This document shows positions 34,093 to 43,362 of a stretch of 64,000 nt of DNA, in pieces (within the stretch, counting starts at the first letter, position 1; each line of letters starts with the position of its first letter). Both the position numbers and the translations under genes were made by a program. Location of the stretch: NCBI RefSeq assembly GCF_043876815.1, contig NZ_JBAWKA010000002.1, positions 496,001-560,000 on the forward strand, in the 5' to 3' direction. This DNA comes from Gaetbulibacter_A sp043876815. Its GTDB lineage: Bacteria; Bacteroidota; Bacteroidia; Flavobacteriales; Flavobacteriaceae. Under the pieces are notes generated by a model that saw only the letters and a program-made list of their open reading frames with translations, did not search any database and was not told the origin of the DNA.

Positions 34093-34515
34093 ATGGAGAT
34101 TACGGATTTTTTAACGCGTTTAGGAATTGCCTTATTAGCAGGATTAATTATTGGTTTTGAGCGGCAATGGCAACATAAAAATGCGGGTTTACGAACTAAT
34201 ATGTTGGTCACTACCGGTGCTGCTATTTTCGTTTTGTTGTCTTTAAAGATGTATGCCAAAGAACCATCTATTGATGTCACTAGGATCATTGCACAGGTTG
34301 TTACCGGGATTGGTTTTCTTGGAGCAGGTGTTATTTTCAGAGAAGGAACTAATGTTCACGGACTTACCTCGGCAGCTACCATTTGGTGTAGTGCTGCTAT
34401 TGGCTGTATGGCTGCTATAGGTTATTTTAAAGAAACTATTATTTGTACGATTTTGGTCGTAGTGGTTAATGCATTTCTGGAACCGTTAGATGAATGGTTG
34501 AAAAAGCGGAAGTAA
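34093..34515 (+). CDS. MgtC/SapB family membrane protein
   Basis: This 140-residue protein has four predicted transmembrane helices. RLGIALLAGLIIGFERQWQHKNAGLRTNMLVTTGAAIF is the MgtC signature, followed by GIGFLGAGVIFREGTNVHGLTSAATIW. It is the short form lacking the C-terminal ACT-like domain. The family is tied to Mg2+ limitation and envelope or ATP-synthase control. It diverges from the light island's regulator across about 120 bases. Confidence 0.93.
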   Translation: MEITDFLTRLGIALLAGLIIGFERQWQHKNAGLRTNMLVTTGAAIFVLLSLKMYAKEPSIDVTRIIAQVVTGIGFLGAGVIFREGTNVHGLTSAATIWCSAAIGCMAAIGYFKETIICTILVVVVNAFLEPLDEWLKKRK

Positions 34516-34667
34516 ATTGTTTATTTAATTAATATGAATAATAAGAACCTACTTGTCTTAAAATCTGAGAGCGGAAAATTTTAAAATACTCTTTTTATAG
34601 TTTTGTTAACATTTTTACTTCCAGTAATGCTTATTTTAGAGTAATTTAACTCATTAACTTTAAGACT

Positions 34668-35510
34668 ATGAAAAAACTAGTATTATGTTTCCTTGTGGCA
34701 ACGGCTTCTCTGGCTGTAAATGCCCAAATTGAAATTCCACAACCAAGTCCATCAAGCACCATCGAACAAAAAGTGGGACTAACGGATGTCACTCTCGAAT
34801 ATTCTCGTCCAAGTATGCGGGGAAGAACTATTTTTGGTGACCTAGTGCCTTATGATAAAGTTTGGCGTACCGGTGCAAACAACAATACTAAGATTACTTT
34901 TAGTCAGCCTGTAACCATCGGCGGGACTGAATTAAAGGCGGGTTCCTATGCCATTTATACAAAGCCAGGTAAAACTTCCTGGGATGTTTATTTTTATACA
35001 GATACAAACAATTGGGGTAATCCTCAAGAATGGGAAGAGTCTAAAGTTGCTGCGACAATCAATGTTCCAGCAATGGAAAATGCTATGACAGCTGAAACCT
35101 TTACCATATCGTTTGATGATTTATCTAATAGCGGAGCTACTTTAGGGATCAAATGGGCGAATACCTATGTAGGTGTGCCTTTTGAAGTGCCTACCGATAA
35201 AATGGTGAGTAGTGCTATTGATAAAGTTATGAGCGGTCCTGGAGCAGGAGATTATTACTCTGCCGCAGTGTATTATTTCTCAAGTGATAAGGACATCAAT
35301 AAATCAAAAGCCTGGATGGAGAAGGCTCTGAGTATGATGACCCCACGTTTTTGGCATTTACGTCAAATGAGCTTAATCTATGCCAAAGCCGGTGATAAAA
35401 AAGCAGCTATTGAGGCCGCTAAAAAATCGTTGGCCGGTGCAGAAGAAGCCGGAAATGCTGATTATGTAAAAATGAATAAGGATTCTTTAAAAGAATGGGG
35501 AGCCATGTAA
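34668..35510 (+). CDS. DUF2911 family periplasmic protein
   Basis: The protein has 280 residues and a signal peptide (about residues 1-19, ending VNAQ). The DUF2911 domain is read at about residues 25-165: LTDVTLEYSRPSMRGRTIFG, VWRTGANNNTKITFS, LKAGSYAIYTKPG, and WDVYFYTDTNNWG. A helical C-terminal half with a TPR-like repeat follows (residues about 185-275). The family is common in Bacteroidota; function unknown. Confidence 0.92.
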   Translation: MKKLVLCFLVATASLAVNAQIEIPQPSPSSTIEQKVGLTDVTLEYSRPSMRGRTIFGDLVPYDKVWRTGANNNTKITFSQPVTIGGTELKAGSYAIYTKPGKTSWDVYFYTDTNNWGNPQEWEESKVAATINVPAMENAMTAETFTISFDDLSNSGATLGIKWANTYVGVPFEVPTDKMVSSAIDKVMSGPGAGDYYSAAVYYFSSDKDINKSKAWMEKALSMMTPRFWHLRQMSLIYAKAGDKKAAIEAAKKSLAGAEEAGNADYVKMNKDSLKEWGAM

Positions 35511-35536
35511 TGCCCTGTTTTTACTAATAAAAAATT

Positions 35537-35563
35537 AAAGCCACCTATTTGGGTGGCTTTTTT
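35537..35563 (+). terminator. terminator of the DUF2911 gene
   Basis: AAAGCCACC (35537-35545) and GGTGGCTTT (35552-35560) pair over 9 bases and continue into a T-run, 27 bases past the stop. Confidence 0.85.
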
Positions 35564-35641
35564 AATTAATCGTCTTCTCTAGTGTGATTATATTTTCAAC
35601 GGGCGTTTTAAATAGTTTTAAGGCTAATAATAATTATACTA

Positions 35642-36628
35642 TTAATATTCTAAATCTATAATTTCTCGAACTTGATCCAGTAAACCAATCAGTTTGCGAC
35701 TAAAATCGAAAGTCATAATATCACTTTCGGTTTTCCCATTTCGAAGGAGGGTATTAAAATGTTTAATCTCGTGCGTGTAGCCAAATGAGGATTCTTCGAA
35801 CGTTTTGGTTTGTGTTTCATCTTCGAAGGTCAAACTCACAGATGTAGGCGTATGAAATTGTCGGTTTATTTTAACGGAACCTATTTCAAAGGTAAAAATA
35901 GCTTCTGTAGCAAGGTCTTCAACCAAGCTGCTTGCCAGAAAAGCTTGAATACCGGAATCATATTTAAAGTGCATTTTACAGGAACTGTCTGCACCGTTAT
36001 CAAAAAAGGTAGCTTGGGCTTCGATGTGTTTCGGAACCCCCAGAGAAGATAAAGCTGCAAAAATAGGGTAGATGCCAATATCCAGTAAACTGCCACCACC
36101 CAAAGATTTCTTAAATAATCGGGAAGTATCATCAAAAGCTCTGAAAAATCCAAAATCTGCCTCTAGCTTTAATAATTTCCCATAACGATCGTTTCGAATC
36201 TCTTGTAAGGCAAATTGATAATGCGGGAGAAAGTAGGTCCACAAGGCCTCCATAAGTAATAGCTTTTTGGCTTTTGCAGTTTGTATCATGACCTCGACTT
36301 CTTCAGCATTCATACCAAAAGCCTTTTCACATAATACAGGTTTCCCATGGTTTAAACATAATAGCGTATTCTCTTTGTGCAAGGCATGTGGCGTTGCGAT
36401 GTAAACAGCATCAATATTTGGGTCTTCAACTAAAGCTTTATAACTGGAATAGGCTTTTTTAGCGTGATAGGTTTTTGCAAATTCATCAGCTTTGGCCTGT
36501 GTTCTTGAGCCAACGGCATATAAATCAGCATCATCAATGTTTAGAAGGTCGCTGGCAAATTTATGGGCAATACCACCTAATCCGATGATACCCCACTGAA
36601 TGTTCTTATTTGGTTTTGATTGGTTCAT
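35642..36628 (-). CDS. Gfo/Idh/MocA family oxidoreductase
   Basis: The 328-residue NAD(P)-dependent oxidoreductase starts its Rossmann domain with IQWGIIGLGGIAHKFASDL, and EKAFGMN holds the catalytic-type EKP-like Lys (here EKA). The C-terminal alpha/beta domain begins near residue 125 with LLMEALWTYFLPHY. ATG at 36628 is chosen since the open extension to 36670 overlaps the symporter gene more and lacks family similarity. Sugar or cyclitol substrates are typical. It overlaps the symporter 3' end by 23 bases, so the two are coupled. Confidence 0.9.
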   Translation of the reverse strand: MNQSKPNKNIQWGIIGLGGIAHKFASDLLNIDDADLYAVGSRTQAKADEFAKTYHAKKAYSSYKALVEDPNIDAVYIATPHALHKENTLLCLNHGKPVLCEKAFGMNAEEVEVMIQTAKAKKLLLMEALWTYFLPHYQFALQEIRNDRYGKLLKLEADFGFFRAFDDTSRLFKKSLGGGSLLDIGIYPIFAALSSLGVPKHIEAQATFFDNGADSSCKMHFKYDSGIQAFLASSLVEDLATEAIFTFEIGSVKINRQFHTPTSVSLTFEDETQTKTFEESSFGYTHEIKHFNTLLRNGKTESDIMTFDFSRKLIGLLDQVREIIDLEY

Positions 36629-38318
36629 TTTTACTTGATAATTGAAGGATACATGCAATAGTAATAACAATAGCGCAACCTACAAAATTGAGCCATAAAA
36701 ATGGTAAATTAATATAATTGTACAAATCGAGCAGATACAAGCTGATTACAATAACTTGTGTTAATAGGGCACCGATAAAAACGGCACGACCTTTTACAAA
36801 TTTGAAAAAGAAGGCTAGTAGAAAAATACCCAATACATTTCCATAGAATATAGAGCCTATAATATTAACAAGTTGAATTAAATTCTCAAAAAGATTCGCA
36901 ACCCCTGCGACTAAAATGGCCAGGATCCCCCATAAAAAGGTAAACCATTTTGAGGCTTTTACCTTTTGCTCCTCACTAACATCTCCTTTTCTTCGAAGAT
37001 ATAAATCCATGGTGGTTGTTGAACCTAAGGCATTAAGCTCACTTGCGGTGCTCGACATGGCAGCACTAAGTATCACGGCCAAAAGTAGACCTATGAGTCC
37101 GCGGGGTAGATTATTTACAATAAAATGAATAAAGACATAATCCTTATCATTGCTTTCTATTTTTATTTGTTTTTCTTCAGCCGTTTTATCAATTATAGCT
37201 CTGGCCTCCCGGCGTAGATCATTATTTACATCATCAGCTATTTTTAAATATTCAGCCGATTGGGCATCATCGTTTTCTATAAAAGATTTAATAAGGGTCT
37301 GTTTGTCATTGAACACCTTTTGCTGCTCCTCCTGAAGGGCTTTGTATTCTTCAGCATGTTGAGAATTCATAACCATTTCGGTCGCTGTAGGGTTAAAGTT
37401 TATTGGTGACACGTTAAATTGATAAAAAACGAATACCATAACACCAAGTAGCAAAATAAAGAATTGCATCGGTACTTTTAACAAGCCATTGAATAGTAAA
37501 CCAAGCTGCATTTCTTTTACGGACCGCCCGGATAAATACCGCTGCACCTGACTCTGATCGGTACCAAAATAGGATAACATTAAAAAGGTTCCGCCAATAA
37601 TGCCACTCCAAAAAGTATAACGATTATCGAGGTTAAATGAAAAATCGAGAATATTCATTTTTTCACTCGCCCCTGCAATTTTGATAGCTTTCGTGAAGCT
37701 AATATCCTGAGGGAGGCCTTGAACGATTAAAATGAAAGCTACCAGCATCCCAATAAAAATAACGACCATTTGATGTTTTTGAGTCACATTTACGGCACGA
37801 GTTCCGCCTGAAACGGTGTAAATAATCACCAAGAACCCAATAACAATATTAAGGGTTAGCAAATCCCAACCAAGAACCACCGATAAAATTATCGCCGGGG
37901 CATAAATGGTAATCCCGGCAGAAAGTCCACGCTGAATCAAAAACAACATAGCCGTCAAGGTTCGTGTTTTAAGATCGAAACGATTTTCTAAAAACTCATA
38001 GGCTGTATAGACCTTTAAACGGTTGTAAATTGGAATAAAAACAACACAAATAAAGATCATAGCGATAGGTAATCCAAAATAAAACTGCACGAAGCCCATA
38101 CCATCATTAAAAGCTTGTCCTGGTGTAGACAGAAAAGTAATGGCGCTGGCCTGTGTTGCCATGACAGATAGCCCAATGGTCCACCATTGTGAAGTATTAC
38201 CGCCTTTTAAATAATCCTGAACGTTCTTGCTACCCTGTGTTTGATAGGTGCCATAAGCTACGATAGCAATTAAAGTGAAACAAAGAATGGTCCAATCTAT
38301 CCAACCAAGAACTCCCAT
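36606..38318 (-). CDS. sodium:solute symporter (SSS family)
   Basis: The 570-residue protein has about 13 predicted transmembrane helices. The pattern GGNTSQWWTIGLSVMATQASAITFLSTPGQAF is typical for Na+/solute symporters, as is SAAMSSTASELNALGSTT. A hydrophilic insert of about 80 residues between helices (about 325-405, Glu/Lys/Asp-rich) is unusual in length. The substrate may be a sugar or uronate-like compound, judged from the adjacent oxidoreductase and PIG-L hydrolase. It follows a tiny membrane-protein gene by one base. Confidence 0.92.
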   Translation of the reverse strand: MGVLGWIDWTILCFTLIAIVAYGTYQTQGSKNVQDYLKGGNTSQWWTIGLSVMATQASAITFLSTPGQAFNDGMGFVQFYFGLPIAMIFICVVFIPIYNRLKVYTAYEFLENRFDLKTRTLTAMLFLIQRGLSAGITIYAPAIILSVVLGWDLLTLNIVIGFLVIIYTVSGGTRAVNVTQKHQMVVIFIGMLVAFILIVQGLPQDISFTKAIKIAGASEKMNILDFSFNLDNRYTFWSGIIGGTFLMLSYFGTDQSQVQRYLSGRSVKEMQLGLLFNGLLKVPMQFFILLLGVMVFVFYQFNVSPINFNPTATEMVMNSQHAEEYKALQEEQQKVFNDKQTLIKSFIENDDAQSAEYLKIADDVNNDLRREARAIIDKTAEEKQIKIESNDKDYVFIHFIVNNLPRGLIGLLLAVILSAAMSSTASELNALGSTTTMDLYLRRKGDVSEEQKVKASKWFTFLWGILAILVAGVANLFENLIQLVNIIGSIFYGNVLGIFLLAFFFKFVKGRAVFIGALLTQVIVISLYLLDLYNYINLPFLWLNFVGCAIVITIACILQLSSKNEPIKTK

Positions 38319-38319
38319 A

Positions 38320-38430
38320 TTAAAAGATTTTAGTTAGGATGTAAAAAAGAATAATGTATACCGCATTTGCTACTAGAACGATGGTATATAATTTGAGCCA
38401 GGGTTGTTTGCTATCTTCTTTTTCAGACAT
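38320..38430 (-). CDS. 36-residue single-pass membrane protein, symporter partner
   Basis: A 36-codon gene reads MSEKEDSKQPWLKLYTIVLV and ends in a hydrophobic helix with IILFYILTKIF. It ends one base before the symporter start. Acidic start, PW motif and one helix look like a small subunit, comparable in layout to the DUF-type small subunits of other SSS transporters. It is too short for most gene callers, but composition and spacing support it. Confidence 0.75.
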   Translation of the reverse strand: MSEKEDSKQPWLKLYTIVLVANAVYIILFYILTKIF

Positions 38431-38435
38431 CTTTT

Positions 38436-40961
38436 TTATTGCTTAAGTTCTTTGTTGGATTTCATATCGTCTTTGCCTAAAGATAACATATTAGCAAATA
38501 AACGATAGGCACCCGAAACGCCGGCAGGGAATTCTCTGAAAAAACTCAAACCGGTATAAACGTAATAACCTTTACCATATTTAGCGACCAGAAGACTACC
38601 ATTTTTAGGTGATTCCCCTATATCGTTCATTGATAGAACAGGCGTAAATTCGTTGCCCCAGGTATCGGGAAAATATAAGCCGCGTTCTTGTGTCCAGCCT
38701 TCAAAATCAGATTCTGAAATCTTGTTCGGGTAATTAAGAACTGGATTGTCAGGATCTAAAAAAGTGACTTCTGCATTTTCATCGGTTACCCGATTCCTAG
38801 ATAAATGTATTTCATAAGGCGCCAATTGATCTACATTTAAGCGGTAGCTATTGTTATACTGAACCACCATGTTTCCGCCATTGTTAACAAAATCAAAAAG
38901 AAGTTGTTGTTTGAATTTTAATCCATCGACGGTATTGTAAGCTCGGATGCCAACAACAAGGGCATCAAACAATTCCAGAGTTTCCGGTGTGATCTCTTCG
39001 GGGGCTAAAATCCGAACATTATAGCCAATTTGTCTGAGGCTTTCCGGAACAACGTCTCCGGCACCTTGAATATAAGCTATCTTTTCACCTCGTTTTTTTA
39101 TATTCAGGCGCACAACCTTGCTATCACTTGGAAGTAATACTGTTTGAAATGGTATGTGCTCATAATCAATCTCTAAAAGCGCTTTAGAATAGTGTTTTTC
39201 ACCTACATGAACCACAGGCGAAATGATGCCTTCGTCCTCGGATTCCGGCGGAATCACCGTAAAAACCAAAGTTTGTTCTTCTCCTTTATTTTTTATAGAA
39301 ACTTTTTGTTTTTCAGGAAATACACTCCAGCCTTCCGGATGATCGATCGTGACAAAACCTTCCAAATTATCCCGTCCTGATTTTACAACCACAGGAATAT
39401 CTTGTTGCTTTTTGGTGTCAAAAATGATGACCTGTTCGGTAAGTTTGGCAGAAGCTTCAGGAATAATTTCAAAAGGGCGATACAGTTCACCTTTATCTGG
39501 TTTCGAGAAACGATATACCACATCTTTTGAAATGGTTACAGGCACATTGTCTATAATCAGATTAAAATCGACCTGATAGGCTCTGGGTGTTTCCGGTAAA
39601 CCGATGTAACTCGTATTATCTACTTTATACATTCCTAAAGACCCTTTTTCGTTCAGCCAATACGGACTGCTAGGTTTTTGGTCTTTATCTATTTGAAGTG
39701 TTGCCTCAATGGAGAAGCGCTTGTTATTACTGAGTTCTAAATGTTTTGGTTCAGATTCTGAATTATTGAATTTAAAACTTTCTAAAATAATATTTTGAGC
39801 ACTTCTATTCAGAACTTCCAAAGATACCTCCACAGATTCTCCCGGTGTCGCCCAATTTGTTGCCGCTGAAGCTTCCAAATACAAACCGGCACACATCGTA
39901 ATTATGTTTTTAATTTCTTGAGACTTCAGGTTACGCCAGTGAGCATCATCAATTTTTTGGATCAGTTTAAAGGCTTTCAATAGCTCGGGAACATGAACAG
40001 AAGGGTTGGTGAAATTAAAATGCGTTTCAACCTTTCTTAAGATATCACCAATAGCTGCCCCATTATTTACCCGTGTCCAGGTTGTATTGATCCCTGCAAA
40101 GACATCATTATTATTTTGTAAGGGAACCCCTTTTAAGAATTCTATATATTCTTCCTGAGCACCGCGTTGCGATAAGCGACCAAACCCCTGGCAGAGGTGT
40201 TGACTGCTGGCTAAAGATGCTATTTCATTATTAGATAAGCCTTTGGTAGGGTAGTACACACCAATATCCAAACTTAACATATTGCTTTTGTCGACCTTTT
40301 CAAAATTTTCCTGACTGCCATACATCCACCAGCCTGTATTGAAGAATAATCGTTTCGGTTGCCACAACCCTGTTTGATCTAATTGATTGGGATATGCGGT
40401 TTTATCGTTTGCCAGATCAAAAGCTTCAAAACTTAGCATCGCAGAACTGGTATGATGGCCGTGTGTAGTACCCGGGGTTCTGTGATCAAAGCGATTGATG
40501 ATCACGTCAGGTTTAAATTTTCGAATGGCTAAAACAACATCACTCAGTACGGCATCTTTATTCCATATTTTTAGGGTTTCATCCGGGTTTTTAGAATAAC
40601 CAAAATCATTGGCTCTTGTAAAAAGCTGCTCGCCGCCGTCAATACGTCTCGCCGCCAGTAACTCCTGTGTGCGGATAACGCCTAATAATTCCCTGAGCTC
40701 CGGTCCAATAAGATTCTGACCGCCATCACCTCTGGTTAATGCCAGGTAACCTGTGCGGGCTTTTTCGTGGTTAGACATATAAGAAATAAGTCGGGTATTT
40801 TCGTCGTCGGGATGGGCGGCGACGTATAACACAGTCCCTAAAAAATTTAATTTTTGAAGGGCATCATATATATCGTTCGAAGAAGGTTTTTGAGGTTGTT
40901 GTGCCTGAACAAGGGGAAAAGAAAGTAATAAAGAAAAGAAACAGAGTAAGGTTTTTTTCAT
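38436..40961 (-). CDS. PIG-L family deacetylase with C-terminal glutamine-amidotransferase-like domain
   Basis: The protein has 841 residues with a signal peptide (ends VQAQ at about residue 21). The PIG-L/LmbE metal site is AAHPDDENTR (about residues 49-58), and GHHTSSAM provides the second His motif. A beta-rich middle (about 340-630) and a ThuA/GATase-like C-terminal region (about 640-830, FDALVVGIRAYN, VNNGGNMVVQYN) follow. The predicted role is periplasmic hydrolysis of an N-acyl group on a sugar. It opens a run with the small membrane protein, symporter and oxidoreductase. Confidence 0.92.
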   Translation of the reverse strand: MKKTLLCFFSLLLSFPLVQAQQPQKPSSNDIYDALQKLNFLGTVLYVAAHPDDENTRLISYMSNHEKARTGYLALTRGDGGQNLIGPELRELLGVIRTQELLAARRIDGGEQLFTRANDFGYSKNPDETLKIWNKDAVLSDVVLAIRKFKPDVIINRFDHRTPGTTHGHHTSSAMLSFEAFDLANDKTAYPNQLDQTGLWQPKRLFFNTGWWMYGSQENFEKVDKSNMLSLDIGVYYPTKGLSNNEIASLASSQHLCQGFGRLSQRGAQEEYIEFLKGVPLQNNNDVFAGINTTWTRVNNGAAIGDILRKVETHFNFTNPSVHVPELLKAFKLIQKIDDAHWRNLKSQEIKNIITMCAGLYLEASAATNWATPGESVEVSLEVLNRSAQNIILESFKFNNSESEPKHLELSNNKRFSIEATLQIDKDQKPSSPYWLNEKGSLGMYKVDNTSYIGLPETPRAYQVDFNLIIDNVPVTISKDVVYRFSKPDKGELYRPFEIIPEASAKLTEQVIIFDTKKQQDIPVVVKSGRDNLEGFVTIDHPEGWSVFPEKQKVSIKNKGEEQTLVFTVIPPESEDEGIISPVVHVGEKHYSKALLEIDYEHIPFQTVLLPSDSKVVRLNIKKRGEKIAYIQGAGDVVPESLRQIGYNVRILAPEEITPETLELFDALVVGIRAYNTVDGLKFKQQLLFDFVNNGGNMVVQYNNSYRLNVDQLAPYEIHLSRNRVTDENAEVTFLDPDNPVLNYPNKISESDFEGWTQERGLYFPDTWGNEFTPVLSMNDIGESPKNGSLLVAKYGKGYYVYTGLSFFREFPAGVSGAYRLFANMLSLGKDDMKSNKELKQ

Positions 40962-41060
40962 AGTTGTGTTATTAGCTTTTGATCAAATATATAAAAGAAA
41001 CAACCATTAACGCAGGTTTTAATCTTTCTTTAACGGTTCAAAAAAGCAATTGAATTTCGT

Positions 41061-41510
41061 TTATTTTGAGGTTTTTGGAACAACGTTAGTCTTGGATTTT
41101 CCTTGGTCTTCAAGGAACATACGCTGTAATGAGTCGACTTGCTTCATGATATTTTTGATTTCTTTTTGCTGCGTTCTCAAACCATCAGAAAAAAAGGCTT
41201 TGTGATTAAATTCACCTGTTATAGAATCCGCCTTGAAAAAGTCGTCAAAAAAGCCTTCAGGAAAAACAGTGTCATTCTTGAAATATGTTTCAAAAACGGT
41301 TTTTAAACTGTCATTCATTTTTCCTGAACTCGAATAGCTATAGCTGTAAATCGAATCATATTGGGTGAGTCGTCCCTGTTCATCATATATTTTATTAACC
41401 TGAATTTTTTCGGATGGTTGTAATGAATCTTTCGATTCAGGTTTTTTAACCTGAGAGAAACCTTCAACGAAAGTGCATAAGCAAAGGCATAATAATACTA
41501 AATTTTTCAT
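41061..41510 (-). CDS. secreted hypothetical protein
   Basis: The protein has 149 residues. A clear signal peptide (residues about 1-20, VEGFSQ) is followed by a polar, low-complexity sequence with Ser/Tyr-rich DSIYSYSYSSSGKMNDS and a helical C-terminus. No domain was recognised. It is probably periplasmic and monocistronic, about 100 bases upstream of the PIG-L gene on the same strand. Confidence 0.7.
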   Translation of the reverse strand: MKNLVLLCLCLCTFVEGFSQVKKPESKDSLQPSEKIQVNKIYDEQGRLTQYDSIYSYSYSSSGKMNDSLKTVFETYFKNDTVFPEGFFDDFFKADSITGEFNHKAFFSDGLRTQQKEIKNIMKQVDSLQRMFLEDQGKSKTNVVPKTSK

Positions 41511-41647
41511 TTTGGAAATACTTAATTGGATTTGTTAATTATCCAGAAATAGCATCAAAAAATATACCAATTTAGTATATTTTCGTCTTATTCTTTTACA
41601 AGACTTTTAATTTACATTAGAAAAAATATTACCCTAAAAACAATGAT

Positions 41648-42715
41648 CTAAAGCCATTTTTTTCTTTTGAAATACAATATCATTCCAATGAAAATTACTG
41701 CCATAAGGCCAAGAACTATGAAATAACCATTACGGTATTGCAATTCGGGAATGTAATTGAAATTCATGCCATAAACGCCGGCAATAAAGGTAAGTGGTAT
41801 AAAAATAGAAGCCATGATGGTTAGGACTTTCATAACCTCATTCATTTTATTGCTAATGGTGGTCATATACATATCCATTAAATTCGATACCATTTCACGA
41901 TACACATCAATATTCTCAGATACCTGAACCAGATGATCGTAAATATCCTTGTAAAATGTTAAGGTCCCTTTTCCGATTAGTTTATGGTCGTTATGTTCAA
42001 TTCGGCTCACGACTTCCTTAGAAGGCAAAACGGTACGTCGTGCTCGTAATACTTCGCGTTTCAAATTGAGTATCGTTTTACTGGCATCCTCTGTGATTGT
42101 TCCATCTAGAACATCGTTTTCAAAATCTTCAATGGTATCTCCCAAAACATCAACAACATTAACATAATGGTCTACAAGGGTATCCATAAGAATATAGAGT
42201 AAATAATCTGCTCCCATATCTCTCACACGACCCTTGGTATTTCGGATACGGTCTTTTACACCTTCAAAGATATCGAGGTCAGATTCATGCATGGTGAGCA
42301 CATAATTGTGGCCTAATAAAAAATTGATCTGCTCGGAAATGACCGTGTTGTCCTTCTCGTTAAGATATAACAATTTTAAAACAACATAAAGGTAATCATC
42401 GAACTCATCAATTTTAGGGCGTTGCGAAATATTAACAATGTCTTCAAGGATTAGGGGGTGAATGCCATAATGAACCCCTAATTTTTCTATGGCTTCAACA
42501 TGATTCAGTCCGTTTATGGTGATCCATGTTACCGTGTCTGTAGCCTTGTAGCCAAAAGTGTCTTCAATCTTATAATAGCTCTCTTCTGTATAATGTTCGG
42601 GCGTATAATCAAAAACCTCAATAAATAATTCCTGATTTTCCTTTTGCCCGGTGTATACCATGGAGCCGGGTATTAGCCCGGTTTTATTTTTTCGCTTTTG
42701 TTTTTTTTTGGCCAT
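41648..42715 (-). CDS. corA: CorA family Mg2+/Co2+ transporter
   Basis: The protein has 355 residues. A long cytosolic domain precedes two C-terminal helices, the first ending with the signature YGMNF (residues about 315-319) that forms the selectivity filter, followed by the loop NYIPEL. Members are pentameric divalent-cation channels of the inner membrane. Size and topology are normal. It is 32 bases downstream of the MscS gene in the same strand run. Confidence 0.95.
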   Translation of the reverse strand: MAKKKQKRKNKTGLIPGSMVYTGQKENQELFIEVFDYTPEHYTEESYYKIEDTFGYKATDTVTWITINGLNHVEAIEKLGVHYGIHPLILEDIVNISQRPKIDEFDDYLYVVLKLLYLNEKDNTVISEQINFLLGHNYVLTMHESDLDIFEGVKDRIRNTKGRVRDMGADYLLYILMDTLVDHYVNVVDVLGDTIEDFENDVLDGTITEDASKTILNLKREVLRARRTVLPSKEVVSRIEHNDHKLIGKGTLTFYKDIYDHLVQVSENIDVYREMVSNLMDMYMTTISNKMNEVMKVLTIMASIFIPLTFIAGVYGMNFNYIPELQYRNGYFIVLGLMAVIFIGMILYFKRKKWL

Positions 42716-42747
42716 TGGATCCTTTAAGAACTAAAGATACTTAATTT

Positions 42748-43290
42748 TTAAATTTCATCCTCTAATTCAAGTTCTTCAATAGCATCTTTTTTAAGGAGTG
42801 TAACCGGTTTTTGGATAATAAGGTTGTTGGGATAGGTTACCAGATCACCATTTTCCAGGCGTAAATGCACTTGAAAGGCACGAATATCTTCAATAATGGC
42901 TGCATCAGGAAAATCACTGTCATTAATTTTTATTTTGTCTCCTACTTTATAAGGAAAATTAAAGAACATGATAATGCCTGAGGTAATATTGCTGAGAATA
43001 GACCAAATGGCGAAAAGACCAATTCCAATAACGGCAAATACCGAGGAAAAAATAACGGCCAAATCATGAAACTCAGAACCGAATATAAAAGATTCGATCA
43101 AAATAGCTACAAGAAAAAAAGCTACGGATATGTAACGATTTATTAAACGAATTCGGGCTATATTAATACGATTTTTTCGCCCAATTTTACGAATCGTAAA
43201 ATGAATAATATAGCGGGCTAAGAGTATGGTGAGTAATACAAACCCGGATAAAATAAGTTCACTTTGATGATTATTAAAGAATTCTACCAT
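42748..43290 (-). CDS. small mechanosensitive ion channel (MscS family)
   Basis: The 180-residue protein has three predicted helices (about residues 10-30, 50-70 and 75-115) and a short cytoplasmic beta domain. The pore helix and FNFPYKVGDKIKINDSD fit the MscS consensus, but the C-terminal vestibule is shorter than in E. coli MscS (286 residues). It probably acts in osmotic down-shock. It precedes corA. Confidence 0.88.
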   Translation of the reverse strand: MVEFFNNHQSELILSGFVLLTILLARYIIHFTIRKIGRKNRINIARIRLINRYISVAFFLVAILIESFIFGSEFHDLAVIFSSVFAVIGIGLFAIWSILSNITSGIIMFFNFPYKVGDKIKINDSDFPDAAIIEDIRAFQVHLRLENGDLVTYPNNLIIQKPVTLLKKDAIEELELEDEI

Positions 43291-43362
43291 GATCTAAAAA
43301 AGTTTAGCGGTACAAAGATATGTTAGAATAGGCAACTATTCGAATGATTCTTGGATGAATTA

